DNA of 64,000 bases from Candidatus Methanocrinis natronophilus (lineage in GTDB: Archaea > Halobacteriota > Methanosarcinia > Methanotrichales > Methanotrichaceae): positions 16,451-80,450 of the forward strand of contig JARFPK010000005.1 in assembly GCA_029167045.1 (NCBI GenBank), in the 5' to 3' direction. Every line of letters starts with the position of its first letter. Within the stretch, counting starts at the first letter, position 1. Below, piece after piece: positions 26,701 to 34,542 of this stretch. The position numbers were made by a program, and so were the translations under genes. The notes beneath the pieces were generated by a model that saw only the letters and a list, made by a program, of their open reading frames with translations, was not told where the DNA came from and made no database searches.

Positions 26701-27010
26701 CGTTCAAGAATTAATTAGGATCTTCTGTAGCATAGATATAAATGATTCGTTGCCAGAAATCAAAAGGGGCGAATTTAATGATTTAAAATATAATTTATTT
26801 AATTTTGGATTGACTAGTAGTTCCGAAAAGCTAAAACATATAAATAAAAATTTGAATAAGATATTTTTATTTTGCGAGAAGAACAGCATTATGGACTACT
26901 TTGCTACTGACATATTAACATTAAAATATAACGACTTTGTTCCTGGTACACTAAACAATAGAAAAATTAGGGTCACAAAAGACATCCCATTCTTTGGTGA
27001 GCAGTTATAA
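23726..27010 (+). CDS. HD-domain + Hsp90-like ATPase fusion protein, candidate defence effector
   Basis: 1,094 residues; GGAGAGG lies 4-5 bp before ATG 23726. An N-terminal HD-type region (~1-330) shows H61, YGHDWG (H101-D102) and LRLIDLLDLAEDRTPY (Asp near 241). It is followed by an Hsp90/GHKL ATP-binding domain: RELLQNSIDAIRMRRE (E376, N380, D383), WRDDGIGMDE (423-428) and SRFGIGILSCFIVADSIEIE (462-480). The remaining ~600 residues have no recognised domain. The gene is far richer in A/T than its neighbours and stands alone, which points to recent transfer. HD-Hsp90 fusions are known from comparative genomics of prokaryotic conflict systems; a defence role here is inferred. Confidence 0.85.
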   Translation: MKNNDNQKNLPKCGLIQALAEKANQRDDIGFNVLGRLDEFRQRVTGEVRQINELFPEYTPHDEVYHLKRLFYVADTVLGEERINSMNVGELFVLSVALYGHDWGMAVNGIEKDYIINDRIPNDTNPEEMWILPDERNRFKLFARDQQLLDDDGNLKDISVEIWREYVRQTHSFRSGEKIRKFFEPIDGGVADAASRVCIGHWLDFESLQDHDSFPINFSTMRDVVNIRALAVYLRLIDLLDLAEDRTPYVIWKFVAPRNSRSKMEWLKHRALRTVTCPAYLEGRVIRVDGSTDDHNVYAALEDFRIWCEIQLRGCTDVLARMNDPRHKLDIYHIDWHIDARGFKKTSIGFKFDRERMFEILGSEIYQGDHYVFLRELLQNSIDAIRMRREILLKYAKIEASNLGVINVDVKHIDDNIIITWRDDGIGMDEYMVENYLAVAGKSYYWSQDYEKFGLTMDPISRFGIGILSCFIVADSIEIETYKDPNLFPRSEPLRITIPDQNKQFRIQILSDVGLRIGTTIRVYINKKKISHDNNMFSFMKITEYLSIIAGFVEFPIVIDEDNRKTIIIHPNQNGEMIKERLGEDYTIQQLDLNYPFSDVFMPQDLSNAKELLRENKFDINSDLGFSDFEGSLTCLVPKSEEMQVGSTGGIYVRGVKVDKNIRSIRQKGIRRKEELGFSSISRKNISIYKDGILVPLDETFYSSLSYSNSKFDSSSLISLRINLSKKKAPSLDVSRKRFYEKDEPWFSPIRTKYVEKINEIYIDKLSSLDPFERLYLMGWIIYQYPLISIKDLWDVFPNDLWPIFSLKAGGELNVVKFKDIKKIKIDAFPCNTNLNLGELKSFISSKVNKYNYSGYINKWAGNEAIMVPSDDFLVIRSSRSFTSTPVGLKASEIIEFPIHKSYFASSIKFNNPPWVGNPPLYQVELSPNEPLKENIDKFLLLEKAIQNPRSLTAFELNQLSEMTHTRVANFSKPFDNLFGYGRELMNINHPVVQELIRIFCSIDINDSLPEIKRGEFNDLKYNLFNFGLTSSSEKLKHINKNLNKIFLFCEKNSIMDYFATDILTLKYNDFVPGTLNNRKIRVTKDIPFFGEQL

Positions 27011-27044
27011 TAGCTTTGAACATAATAAGTTTTTAAAATGAATT

Positions 27045-27053
27045 GTTTTTTTT
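27045..27053 (+). terminator. T-rich stretch after the HD-Hsp90 gene
   Basis: A run of nine T (gttttttttt-like, 27045-27053) 35 bp after the stop codon, the usual form of an archaeal intrinsic terminator. A second T-run lies just before it (27031-27034). Confidence 0.4.
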
Positions 27054-27455
27054 AAAGAGCAACGAACTTCTCAGTCTGGACGAACATATAGCCAGAGCTG
27101 AATGCAGCATGGTCGTATACTCTTACCCTGTAAGGGTCGATCATTTTACACGGCGTCAGAAAGCCTAACTATCGTGTCGAGCGAGGCGATATACTTGATT
27201 TGCCTTCAATTCCCTCGATAAAAGTCAGCGGACCTGCTTCACAAAATTTCTGGGACTGAACTCTCTGGCCTCGCCCTCAACTGCAGGGCTTGCCCTCCGC
27301 CTTTCGCCGTCGACCTCCCGCCGCCTCTTCTCGCCCGCCCCCGATCCCCGCGCCTCCTCCCTCGGCCACCCCCAGCCATCCCCGCCCCCGCGATCGCGGA
27401 GGCGTATTATTTTGCCGGCCGGCGGCATATTCGCTATTTTTGAGCAACAGTTATC
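27054..27455. other. Intergenic region, no gene recognised
   Basis: About 400 bp marking the edge between the AT-rich insertion and GC-rich chromosome. It contains a 30-codon minus-strand frame (27144-27052) and a very C-rich block (27290-27390) but nothing that resembles a gene, tRNA or repeat. Confidence 0.4.
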
Positions 27456-27463
27456 ATTAAATA
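27456..27463 (+). promoter_or_regulatory. TATA-like box upstream of the flavoprotein gene
   Basis: attaaata, about 65 bp before the ACG codon proposed as the start at 27526. It is the first AT-rich element after a long GC-rich block. Confidence 0.4.
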
Positions 27464-27525
27464 TCATACCGCCAAAAACTTAATAACCGACTCTGAGCGC
27501 TATTAAATCCTGGGAGGAATAAGCC

Positions 27526-28074
27526 ACGAAAGCTATAGGAATCGTAGGAAGTCCCCGGAAGGGCGGCAACGTCGATCGGCTCGTCCAGGAGGTCTTGGAC
27601 GGGGCCGAGGAGGTGGGCTATCAGACCGAGGAGTACATCCTCAACGAGCTGAACTACTCCGGCTGCCAGGGGTGCAACCACTGCAAGACCGCCGACGAGT
27701 GCAGGGTCGATGACGACATCTCGGGGCTTCTGGAGGATATAAGGGAGGCCGACGCCGTCGTCTTCGGCTCGCCGATATACTTCCACCTCTTCACCGGCCA
27801 GTTCAAGCTGATGCAGGACCGATTTTACTCCTTCATCGACTCGGGGTTTCGCTCCCGCCTGGCGCCGGGAAAGAAGGCGGTGATCGTCACCAGCCAGGGA
27901 AACCCCGACCTTTCGGCCTTCGAGAAGGCCGCCGACGACTTCGCCGAGGTTCTCCGGTTTCTCGGCTTTGAGGTCGCCGATATCATCCGGATGGGAAGCG
28001 GCGGCCCCCCGGACGCGGTCCTGGAGAGGAAAGATCTCCTCGATCAGGCGAGGTCGGTGGGATCGTCCCTCTGA
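27526..28074 (+). CDS. NADPH-dependent FMN reductase / iron-sulfur flavoprotein family, apparent ACG start
   Basis: 182 residues. The flavodoxin-like first strand KAIGIVGSPRKGGNVDRLV is in frame directly after an ACG at 27526, with GGGAGGA 8-9 bp before it and an in-frame TAA two codons upstream. No ATG/GTG/TTG includes this segment; the first is a TTG at 27595. Further motifs are NYSGCQGCNHCKTADECRVD, a compact cysteine cluster as in Isf-type proteins, and FGSPIYFHLFTGQFKLMQDR. It should bind FMN and reduce quinones, O2/H2O2 or metals; the natural acceptor is unknown. The ACG is either a true rare start, a mutated ATG or an error. Confidence 0.82.
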   Translation, partial: TKAIGIVGSPRKGGNVDRLVQEVLDGAEEVGYQTEEYILNELNYSGCQGCNHCKTADECRVDDDISGLLEDIREADAVVFGSPIYFHLFTGQFKLMQDRFYSFIDSGFRSRLAPGKKAVIVTSQGNPDLSAFEKAADDFAEVLRFLGFEVADIIRMGSGGPPDAVLERKDLLDQARSVGSSL

Positions 28075-28189
28075 ACCGGCGGGTAGGGCTCGAAAAAAAG
28101 GGATGGACCGGGGACGGTCGATGGGGGTCGATGGGGGCAGGAGGCGGCGGGTAGCGGCGGGAGGCAGGTCGAGGATGGCGGAAGACGGC

Positions 28190-28345
28190 GTGGCGGGTGA
28201 TCCCTGCCGCCACCATGATGGCGACGTTCATCATGGCGGTGGCGGCCTCGATTGGCCCCGGTCCTGGTCTCTGTCCTGGTTTCTGTTCATTCAGCCTCTC
28301 CAGACCTGGGGGAGGGGGGCTACGGCCCCCTTGCCGATCCCAGAG
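28190..28345 (-). pseudogene. Degraded duplicate of the small membrane protein gene at 32613-32849
   Basis: Bases here match the intact gene 4.4 kb away: ccatgatggcgacgttcatc versus ccatgatcccgacgttcatc, followed by atggcggtggcggcctcgat versus atggcggtggcgggcacgat, gccccggtcctg, and acctggggga...gatccca. On the minus strand the start MMNVAIMVAAGIT corresponds to MMNVGIMVVVGIT of the intact protein. Frameshifts and stops break the rest. The other bases in 28075-28410 show no separate gene. Confidence 0.65.
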
Positions 28346-28410
28346 ATCACCCCTTCACCATCTCAAAAATACGATCATCTTTATGATTATGCAGATCCGA
28401 CGGATTCAAT

Positions 28411-28749
28411 ATGTCAATTTCAAAGATAATCGGCCGCGAGGGTCGCCTGGTATGGGACGATCTTCCCGTATCCCTGAAATACTGGATGATAGAGCGGGAG
28501 AGACCGGACGGCGGAGAAGAGAGCTGGCACGGCAGAGCGATCATCTCTCAGACGGACCTTCGTGCCATGATGGAGGTGCAGGCGAAGTCCAGGCCCATCC
28601 CGATAAACGAGCCGATCTTCGCAGAATTTCATAAGGGAAAAGAGGTCTACCGGGGAGAGATCCTGACATCCTCATCTCCCGATCCCGTCGACTCCAATCC
28701 TCTGATCGATTTTCGAGGCGTCGGCAGGCTTGAGCAAAAAGACCGGTGA
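28411..28749 (+). CDS. Hypothetical protein (112 aa)
   Basis: From ATG 28411: MSISKIIGREGRLVWDDLPV, SLKYWMIERERPDGGEESWH, RAIISQTDLRAMMEVQ, and IFAEFHKGKEVYRGEILTSS. Beta-rich and charged, no membrane segment, no cysteine. Residue use and length look like a real protein, and an AT-rich block (28365-28390) could be its promoter. No family recognised. It ends 74 bp before the stop of the convergent CoA-transferase gene. Confidence 0.6.
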   Translation: MSISKIIGREGRLVWDDLPVSLKYWMIERERPDGGEESWHGRAIISQTDLRAMMEVQAKSRPIPINEPIFAEFHKGKEVYRGEILTSSSPDPVDSNPLIDFRGVGRLEQKDR

Positions 28750-28823
28750 TCCTCAATCCTCGATCCTCGGCCTCTGTCCCGAGCTGATCTTGTCGCGGAT
28801 GAGGAGACGATGAGAAGAGGAGG

Positions 28824-30719
28824 CTAACCCTCAAGATCTCTAAACTTCATCCGCATCTCATAGACCCCGTCTTCGCTCTTCTTCTCGGTATCGAACCCCA
28901 TCTTTTTAAAGAGGTTCAGCATCGGCTCGTTCTCGACCAGGACCTCGGCGGTAAATCCCAGTAGCCCCCGCCCCCGGGCCAGACGGGTGAGATAAGTGAG
29001 GAGATCGTGGCCTACGCCCATATTCTGGTACTCGTCCTTCACCACAAGGGCGACCTCGCCGTTATGCATCTTATCATTTATCTCATACTGTCCGATCGCG
29101 GCGATGGTCTCCCTGCTATCACCCTCGACCACAGCCAGGATCATCATGCGGTTGGCATAATCGACTATCCCGAACTCCTGCAGCCGCTCATGAGGCATGT
29201 CCATCCTGACGGACATGAACCTGCGGTACATGCTGTCATTGGAGAGATCATAGAAGAAATCTTTCATCAATGGCTCGTCCCCGATCTTTACGGGCCGCAG
29301 GAGGACCTTGAGCCCGGTCCTCGTCGTCCTGAACGTCTCCAGAGCTGCCGGGTATACGCCATTCACCCCGGGCACGAAGGCCTGATCTTTGTAGATGAGG
29401 AAGCGCTTCTTCGCCTCTTCGATGAGCTGAGGCCTGAACTTGGGATGGGCGATGGCGATCAGATCCATGGCCCGTTCCCTGATATTCTTGCCGTGGAGAT
29501 ATGCTATCCCGTACTCGGTCACTACATAGTGGACATCCCCGCGGGTCAGCGTCACGCCCGTCCCCTCCCGGAGAGACGGCACTATCCTGGAGATGGTGTC
29601 GTTGACGGCCGTCGATGGGAGGGCCAGGATGCTCTTGCCTCCCGGCGCAAGGGCGGCGCCCCTCATGAAATCCGCCTGCCCCCCGACGCCGAAGTAGAAG
29701 GTCCCGGCGAGGGACTCCGCGGTGACCTGGCCGGTCAGATCTATCTCCATGGCGCTGTTGATGGCGGTCATCAACTTGTTCTTCGCGATGATCAACGGGC
29801 TGTTCACATAATCGATCGTCTTGAACTCGATCGTTGGATTCTCATCAAGAAACTCGTAGCTCTCTTTCTTGCCCATGCAATAGGAGGCCACAGTCTTGCC
29901 GGTGTCGATGGACTTCAAAGTGTTATCAACGACGCCCTTCTTCATCAGATCGATGATACCGTCGCTCAAGAGCTCGGTGTGCACACCAAGATGCTTCTTC
30001 TCATCCAGGTATGAGACGACGGCGTTGGGTATGATGCCGTATCCGACCTGTAATGTGGACCCATCCTCAACTATCCGGGCGACATACTTTCCTATCGATA
30101 TGATGATCTCCCCCGGATCTTCTACCTCGTACTCCAGCAACGGCTCATCCCGATGGATGATGAAATCCACATCTTTTATATTTATGAATCCGTCACCCTG
30201 AGTCCGGGGCATATGAGAGTTGATCTGGGCGACGATCAATGACGCCTTCTGGGCGGCGGCCTTTACGATATCCACGCTTATACCAAGGCTCATATAGCCG
30301 TGCTTATCGGGAGGTGACGTCTGTATTAACGCTACGTCTATCGGTATGATCTCCCTTCGGATCAGGCCGGGAACGGCGGAAAGAGATACCGGCGTGTAGT
30401 CTGCAGCTCCCCGGTTGATCGCGTTTCGCGTCCCTTCGCTGATGAAGAACGAGTCGATCCGGAAGTTATTACGGAACTTTTCGTCTATGTAGGGGGCGGT
30501 CCCTAGGGTCCAGACGTGAATGAGCTCGATGCCGAAAAAAGCTTTGGGGCTCCTGCTGACAAAGTCCACCAGCGCCTGAACCAGGTGCTGGGGTTCGCCG
30601 CAGCCGGTGCCTATGAAGATCTTGTCGCCAGCGTGTATATGGCTGAATATCTCTTCTTCCGGCGCGAACTTCTCCGGCCAGCTCTCCTTTAAGAACTCCA
30701 ACAGATCGCTTCTATCCAT
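28824..30719 (-). CDS. CoA-transferase / acetyl-CoA hydrolase fused to a GNAT acetyltransferase domain
   Basis: 631 residues from ATG 30719 (MDRSDLLEFLKESWPEKF). Residues ~1-440 are a class I CoA-transferase/acetyl-CoA hydrolase: GDKIFIGTGCGEPQHLVQAL, QTSPPDKHGYMSLGISVDIV, and GVGGQADFMRGAALAPGGKS followed by RGDVHYVVTEYGIAYLHGKN. Residues ~465-625 are a GNAT domain (DEYQNMGVGHDLLTYLTRLA, the acetyl-CoA loop). Such fusions occur in syntrophs and methanogens; they may move CoA between acetate and another acid and be controlled by, or carry out, lysine acetylation. Substrate not determinable. Gene end overlaps nothing; thermosome gene lies 44 bp upstream on the same strand. Confidence 0.88.
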   Translation of the reverse strand: MDRSDLLEFLKESWPEKFAPEEEIFSHIHAGDKIFIGTGCGEPQHLVQALVDFVSRSPKAFFGIELIHVWTLGTAPYIDEKFRNNFRIDSFFISEGTRNAINRGAADYTPVSLSAVPGLIRREIIPIDVALIQTSPPDKHGYMSLGISVDIVKAAAQKASLIVAQINSHMPRTQGDGFINIKDVDFIIHRDEPLLEYEVEDPGEIIISIGKYVARIVEDGSTLQVGYGIIPNAVVSYLDEKKHLGVHTELLSDGIIDLMKKGVVDNTLKSIDTGKTVASYCMGKKESYEFLDENPTIEFKTIDYVNSPLIIAKNKLMTAINSAMEIDLTGQVTAESLAGTFYFGVGGQADFMRGAALAPGGKSILALPSTAVNDTISRIVPSLREGTGVTLTRGDVHYVVTEYGIAYLHGKNIRERAMDLIAIAHPKFRPQLIEEAKKRFLIYKDQAFVPGVNGVYPAALETFRTTRTGLKVLLRPVKIGDEPLMKDFFYDLSNDSMYRRFMSVRMDMPHERLQEFGIVDYANRMMILAVVEGDSRETIAAIGQYEINDKMHNGEVALVVKDEYQNMGVGHDLLTYLTRLARGRGLLGFTAEVLVENEPMLNLFKKMGFDTEKKSEDGVYEMRMKFRDLEG

Positions 30720-30762
30720 TTCCCTGCTTTCCTTCTTTGTTGAGGAAGATGGGGGCGGGGAC

Positions 30763-32409
30763 TTACTCGAAGTCCTCTGCGCCCATACCGCCCATTCCAC
30801 CCATGCCGCCGGGCATTTCTCCCATACCTCCTGGCCCGGACCTGGAGGCTATGACGTCATCGATCCTGAGGATCATGACCGCGGCCTCTGTCGCTGAGTT
30901 GATCGCCTGGGTCTTTACTCTGATCGGCTCGACGACCCCCTCTTTTAGCATATCGACCGCCTCGCCGGTCTCCATCTTCAGGCCTGCGTTCTCCATCCCC
31001 GTCTCGTGGGCGCTGCGCAGCGCCATGAGAGAATCGATCTGGTCCAGACCGGCGTTCTCGGCCAGGGTCTTGGGGATGATCTCCATCGCATCGGCGAAGG
31101 ACTCGATCGCCAGCTGCTCGCGCCCTCCTACGGTGGATGCGAACGCCCGCAGCCGGATGGCCAGATCCACCTCGGGAGAGCCGCCCCCGGGAACCAGCAA
31201 TTTATCCTCCAAAACGACGCCCACAACCCGAAGACCGTCCTCCATCGCCCGGCGGAGCTCATCGACGACGTGCTCGGTTCCACCTCGCAAGATGATGGAT
31301 ACGGACTTGGGGTTCTCGCAATCTTCGACGAAGGTCATCTTCTCGTCGCTGACCTTCCTCTCCTCGACGAGCCCCGCCCTCCCAAGGTCGGCTTTGTCGA
31401 TGTCGTGGATGCTGGTGATGACCCTTCCGCCTGTAGCTCGCGCTAGCTTATCCATATCGCTCTTCTTGACGCGGCGGACGGTGTAGATCCCGGCCTTGGC
31501 CAGGAAGTGCTGGGCGAGATCGTCTATCCCCTTCTGGACGAAGAGGACGTTGGCCCCAGAGGCGACGATCTTGTCTACCATCCCCCTGAGCGCCGTCTCT
31601 TCCTGGTCCAGGAACGCCTGGAGCTGGTTTGGTGAGGTGATCTGAATCTTGGCATCGACCTCCGTCTTCTCGATCTCCACGGCTGCGTTCAGGAGGGCGA
31701 CCCTGGCATCGGTGACCGACTTGGGCATGCTGGGGTGGAGCCTCTCTTTATCGATGACCACCCCCCTCACAAGCAGTGAGTCTGTAATGCTGCCTCCGAC
31801 CTTCTTCTCCACGGTGATATTGTCGATATCGACGGTCCCGTCTTCGTCCACGACCGATCTGACCGCCTCGACGGCCATCACCGCCAACTCATGCCGCGCC
31901 GATTGAGAGCCTTTGCCGGTCATCGCCGTTATGGCGATCTTTCTCATAAGATCCTCATCGTCTTCTGAGACGGTTACAGCAAGACCCTGGAGAATTTCCA
32001 TGGACCTTTCGGCCGCCGCTCTGTAGCCTGCCGCGATCACCGTTGGATGGATCTCCTGCTCTAGCAACCCTTCCGCTTGCTTGAGCAGCTCTCCTGCCAG
32101 CACAACGGCGGTGGTGGTGCCGTCCCCCACTTCCTGGTCCTGGGTTTTGGCGATCTCGACCATCATCTTGGCCGCGGGATGCTCGATATCCATCTCTTTG
32201 AGGATGGTGACGCCGTCGTTGGTGATCACCACATCTCCCAGGGTGTCCACCAGCATTTTGTCCATCCCCTTGGGGCCTAGAGTAGTCCTCACCGCGCCAG
32301 CAACCGCCTTGGCAGCCATGATATTCGACCTCTGTGCGTCTCTACCGGCGGTCCGTTGACTGCCTTCTCTGAGAATGTATATGGGTGTTCCACCGAATTG
32401 TCCAGCCAT
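30763..32409 (-). CDS. thsA: Thermosome subunit (group II chaperonin)
   Basis: 548 residues from ATG 32409 ([20 protein letters not shown]). Chaperonin motifs: [39 protein letters not shown] and [15 protein letters not shown] in the equatorial/intermediate domains, [20 protein letters not shown] later, and a C-terminal GGM-rich tail ([17 protein letters not shown]). It forms the double-ring ATP-driven folding complex of archaea. A strong TATA box is seen 55 bp upstream, fitting a heat-inducible or highly expressed gene. Several thermosome paralogues are usual; only one is here. Confidence 0.97.
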   Translation of the reverse strand: MAGQFGGTPIYILREGSQRTAGRDAQRSNIMAAKAVAGAVRTTLGPKGMDKMLVDTLGDVVITNDGVTILKEMDIEHPAAKMMVEIAKTQDQEVGDGTTTAVVLAGELLKQAEGLLEQEIHPTVIAAGYRAAAERSMEILQGLAVTVSEDDEDLMRKIAITAMTGKGSQSARHELAVMAVEAVRSVVDEDGTVDIDNITVEKKVGGSITDSLLVRGVVIDKERLHPSMPKSVTDARVALLNAAVEIEKTEVDAKIQITSPNQLQAFLDQEETALRGMVDKIVASGANVLFVQKGIDDLAQHFLAKAGIYTVRRVKKSDMDKLARATGGRVITSIHDIDKADLGRAGLVEERKVSDEKMTFVEDCENPKSVSIILRGGTEHVVDELRRAMEDGLRVVGVVLEDKLLVPGGGSPEVDLAIRLRAFASTVGGREQLAIESFADAMEIIPKTLAENAGLDQIDSLMALRSAHETGMENAGLKMETGEAVDMLKEGVVEPIRVKTQAINSATEAAVMILRIDDVIASRSGPGGMGEMPGGMGGMGGMGAEDFE

Positions 32410-32461
32410 AATTTGCCTCAAATACGATACCAATTTAGGAATTGACGATTGTTTGAACTTC

Positions 32462-32470
32462 TATATAAAC
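32462..32470 (-). promoter_or_regulatory. TATA box of the thermosome gene
   Basis: Plus strand tatataaac (minus GTTTATATA), 53 bp before the ATG at 32409. Space is enough for a ~25-nt leader. The 32410-32612 gap otherwise holds only AT-rich sequence. Confidence 0.55.
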
Positions 32471-32612
32471 TGAATCCTCGAATTCGGCAGATCCCGTCAA
32501 TATGATGTTAAAAGTCCACAGGAAGCCTACCAAGATCTATCAAAAAGAATTGTATCAAATATATTAAAATTTTTTATATTCGGGGTTGGGGTCGCCTCCC
32601 GACCTCCCCGCT

Positions 32613-32849
32613 TCAATAGATCGCGTTCTGGTATAGGAGGACGCCCCAGAGGGCGCCGATCACCGCCGCCGACCGCCGCAGGCCGAGATCATAGTAGGTG
32701 ATCCCCACCACCACCATGATCCCGACGTTCATCATGGCGGTGGCGGGCACGATCGCCCCGGTCCTGTTCACAAAGCCGCTCCATACCTGGGGGGGGGCGA
32801 AGACCCCCATCACCGATCCCAGGGTCAATATCAGGTCATGCCGCTTCAA
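32613..32849 (-). CDS. Small membrane protein (78 aa)
   Basis: ATG 32849; MKRHDLILTLGSVMGVFAPP, then two or three hydrophobic segments (AMMNVGIMVVVGITYYDLGL; AAVIGALWGVLLYQNAIY). It looks like a small multi-spanning membrane protein. A degraded second copy is present at 28190-28345. No family or partner recognised. The next ~300 bp (32850-33151) up to the IS element hold no gene that I can support. Confidence 0.6.
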   Translation of the reverse strand: MKRHDLILTLGSVMGVFAPPQVWSGFVNRTGAIVPATAMMNVGIMVVVGITYYDLGLRRSAAVIGALWGVLLYQNAIY

Positions 32850-33151
32850 CGCCGTAATCTTCCTTTCGACTCCAAAGCTGCTTTCTTTTCAGCTAGTATG
32901 CCTTCATATGGGTAGGAGTGATCGTATTATCAGATAATATCGTATTTGTCTTCATCCCACCACCTATATGATGTTATATCTCTTTTTCCGCTGCTATTCT
33001 GAGACGAATATTGCCATTTCTTGAAATGAAAGATGTATCGCCTCTTGCCAATCCCATAACACTTTGAATTGGGATTGAGAGTTCATCAGGATGGTGTGCT
33101 GTATTTCTGCCGAGATAAATCTTTTGATCGGCGATGGTATCGGAGATATTA

Positions 33152-34323
33152 GAGGATTTCGATTATCAGCAGATTAGCATTCTCTGAGTGGTTTTCCCTT
33201 AACGTTTTCGATTAGAACGATCTATTAACCGGTTTGTTTTCCTTGTTATGATCAATTTTGAGCTGTTTCCACCTTCTTACTCATCCATTTCTCGATTTCT
33301 CGATAGCTAACGCTATCCCATCTCCTTTTTGACGAGCCCGTACAGATTATACAAATTATAACTTATGGCACTAAACATCACTTTTACCGCCGCTTTTTTA
33401 ACAGTTGTAACCCTTACATGACCCGCGTTGAACACGGTCTTTATAACGCTGAAACATCGTTCGACAGGTGCTCGCTTCTTGCTGATTCTTTTGTTTCTCA
33501 AGATATCCGAGATTCCGAGAGGATGTCCTCTTGCTGCCCTCTTCATGGATGCATCATACCCTTTTGTCTTGGCTCCTGAGTAGCCTTTATCACCATACCG
33601 GACTTCACCCTCTTTAGCCAGATCGACCTTGCTGTCATGAACCGATCCAGTGGTCGTCGCGACAGCCCAGATGAACTGGTTTTCAGTATCGACTTTGACA
33701 TGAGCCTTGTATCCGAAGTTGGACTTCTTACCCTTAGTTGCCCAAGTGCCATCCTTGCTCCGCCTTGTCTTGGCTTCACCTCCACGGGGAACATCCTTCT
33801 TCGCATGACCTGGATCAGAAGTTATGATAGATGCGTCCTGGATAACACCCTTCTCTACGTCGTACCCCTTAGCTCGAATCTGGTTTGTGAACTCATCCCA
33901 TATCGCTTCGTATTTACCCGATTCTTCGAGTCTTTTGCGAAAGAGCCAGACTGTAGTGTAATCGGGGATGGTCTCGGTCGTCCCAAGGAAGACTCGAAAT
34001 GAAATTCTGTCTGCAACCTGAAGCTCCAATTGAGGGTCAGAAAGACCGTAGAGCTGCTGGAGAATTAAAAGTTTGATCATTATAATTATGTTTATATTAG
34101 GTCGGCCGCCTCGCTCGGTGTTGTTTTTATAAAGGCCAACACCGATGGGTAAAAACGCATTCCAGTTCACAAGTTTGGATATGGTTGAAAGCTTATCACC
34201 ACGGGTTAACACGTTTTCATTATATTCCTGCAAAATTGAGAAATCTATGAGCGTCCTCATAACTCTTAATATAGTATTTATAGTATATATACTTTTCCAT
34301 TAATTAGGTTTTTCGAAATCCTC
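33152..34323. mobile_element. Complete IS5-family insertion sequence
   Basis: 1,172 bp. Both ends carry the 11-bp inverted repeat gaggatttcga (33152-33162, and reversed at 34313-34323). The element is flanked by a 4-bp direct repeat, atta, at 33148-33151 and 34324-34327, which fits the short target duplication of IS5 relatives. It contains one transposase gene on the minus strand. Intact ends, intact gene and matching duplications suggest a recent insertion. The adjoining 34328-34542 region is AT-rich with no gene. Confidence 0.82.
33313..34260 (-). CDS. IS5-family transposase
   Basis: 315 residues. N-terminal DUF772-like part (RGGRPNINIIIMIKLLILQQ, LYGLSDPQLELQVADRISFR), then the DDE domain: GVIQDASIITSDPGHAKKDV with the first Asp, SNFGYKAHVKVDTENQFIWA, VRYGDKGYSGAKTK with the second Asp, and KKRAPVERCFSVIKT with the Glu of the Y/R-x-x-x-E-x-x-x-K signature. 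All catalytic positions are present, so the enzyme could be active. A TATA-like tagtatatatac lies 20-35 bp upstream, inside the element. Confidence 0.9.
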   Translation of the reverse strand: MRTLIDFSILQEYNENVLTRGDKLSTISKLVNWNAFLPIGVGLYKNNTERGGRPNINIIIMIKLLILQQLYGLSDPQLELQVADRISFRVFLGTTETIPDYTTVWLFRKRLEESGKYEAIWDEFTNQIRAKGYDVEKGVIQDASIITSDPGHAKKDVPRGGEAKTRRSKDGTWATKGKKSNFGYKAHVKVDTENQFIWAVATTTGSVHDSKVDLAKEGEVRYGDKGYSGAKTKGYDASMKRAARGHPLGISDILRNKRISKKRAPVERCFSVIKTVFNAGHVRVTTVKKAAVKVMFSAISYNLYNLYGLVKKEMG

Positions 34324-34542
34324 ATTAGATTATATTTTCCAATTATCTATTCAATGCCTATTTGTGTATTCGGACCGGATATTCATGGTTTGATAAATTC
34401 TATAGGCTCATAGCCCGGTATTATTTCTCATCAGACCACAATCATCAGGTAAAAACAGAAAAAAAGGCAGATATATCGGGGAAATGGACTTCCTGACCCG
34501 ATATATTAGGGGGAAAATCTCCTTCTCCCTTTCTTCGATCGA

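Noticed and set aside
27052..27144. 30-codon minus-strand ORF downstream of the HD-Hsp90 gene
   Set aside because: Too short, no start signals; might be a gene tail but cannot be supported.
29007..30014. 335-codon plus-strand frame
   Set aside because: Antisense to the CoA-transferase/GNAT gene.
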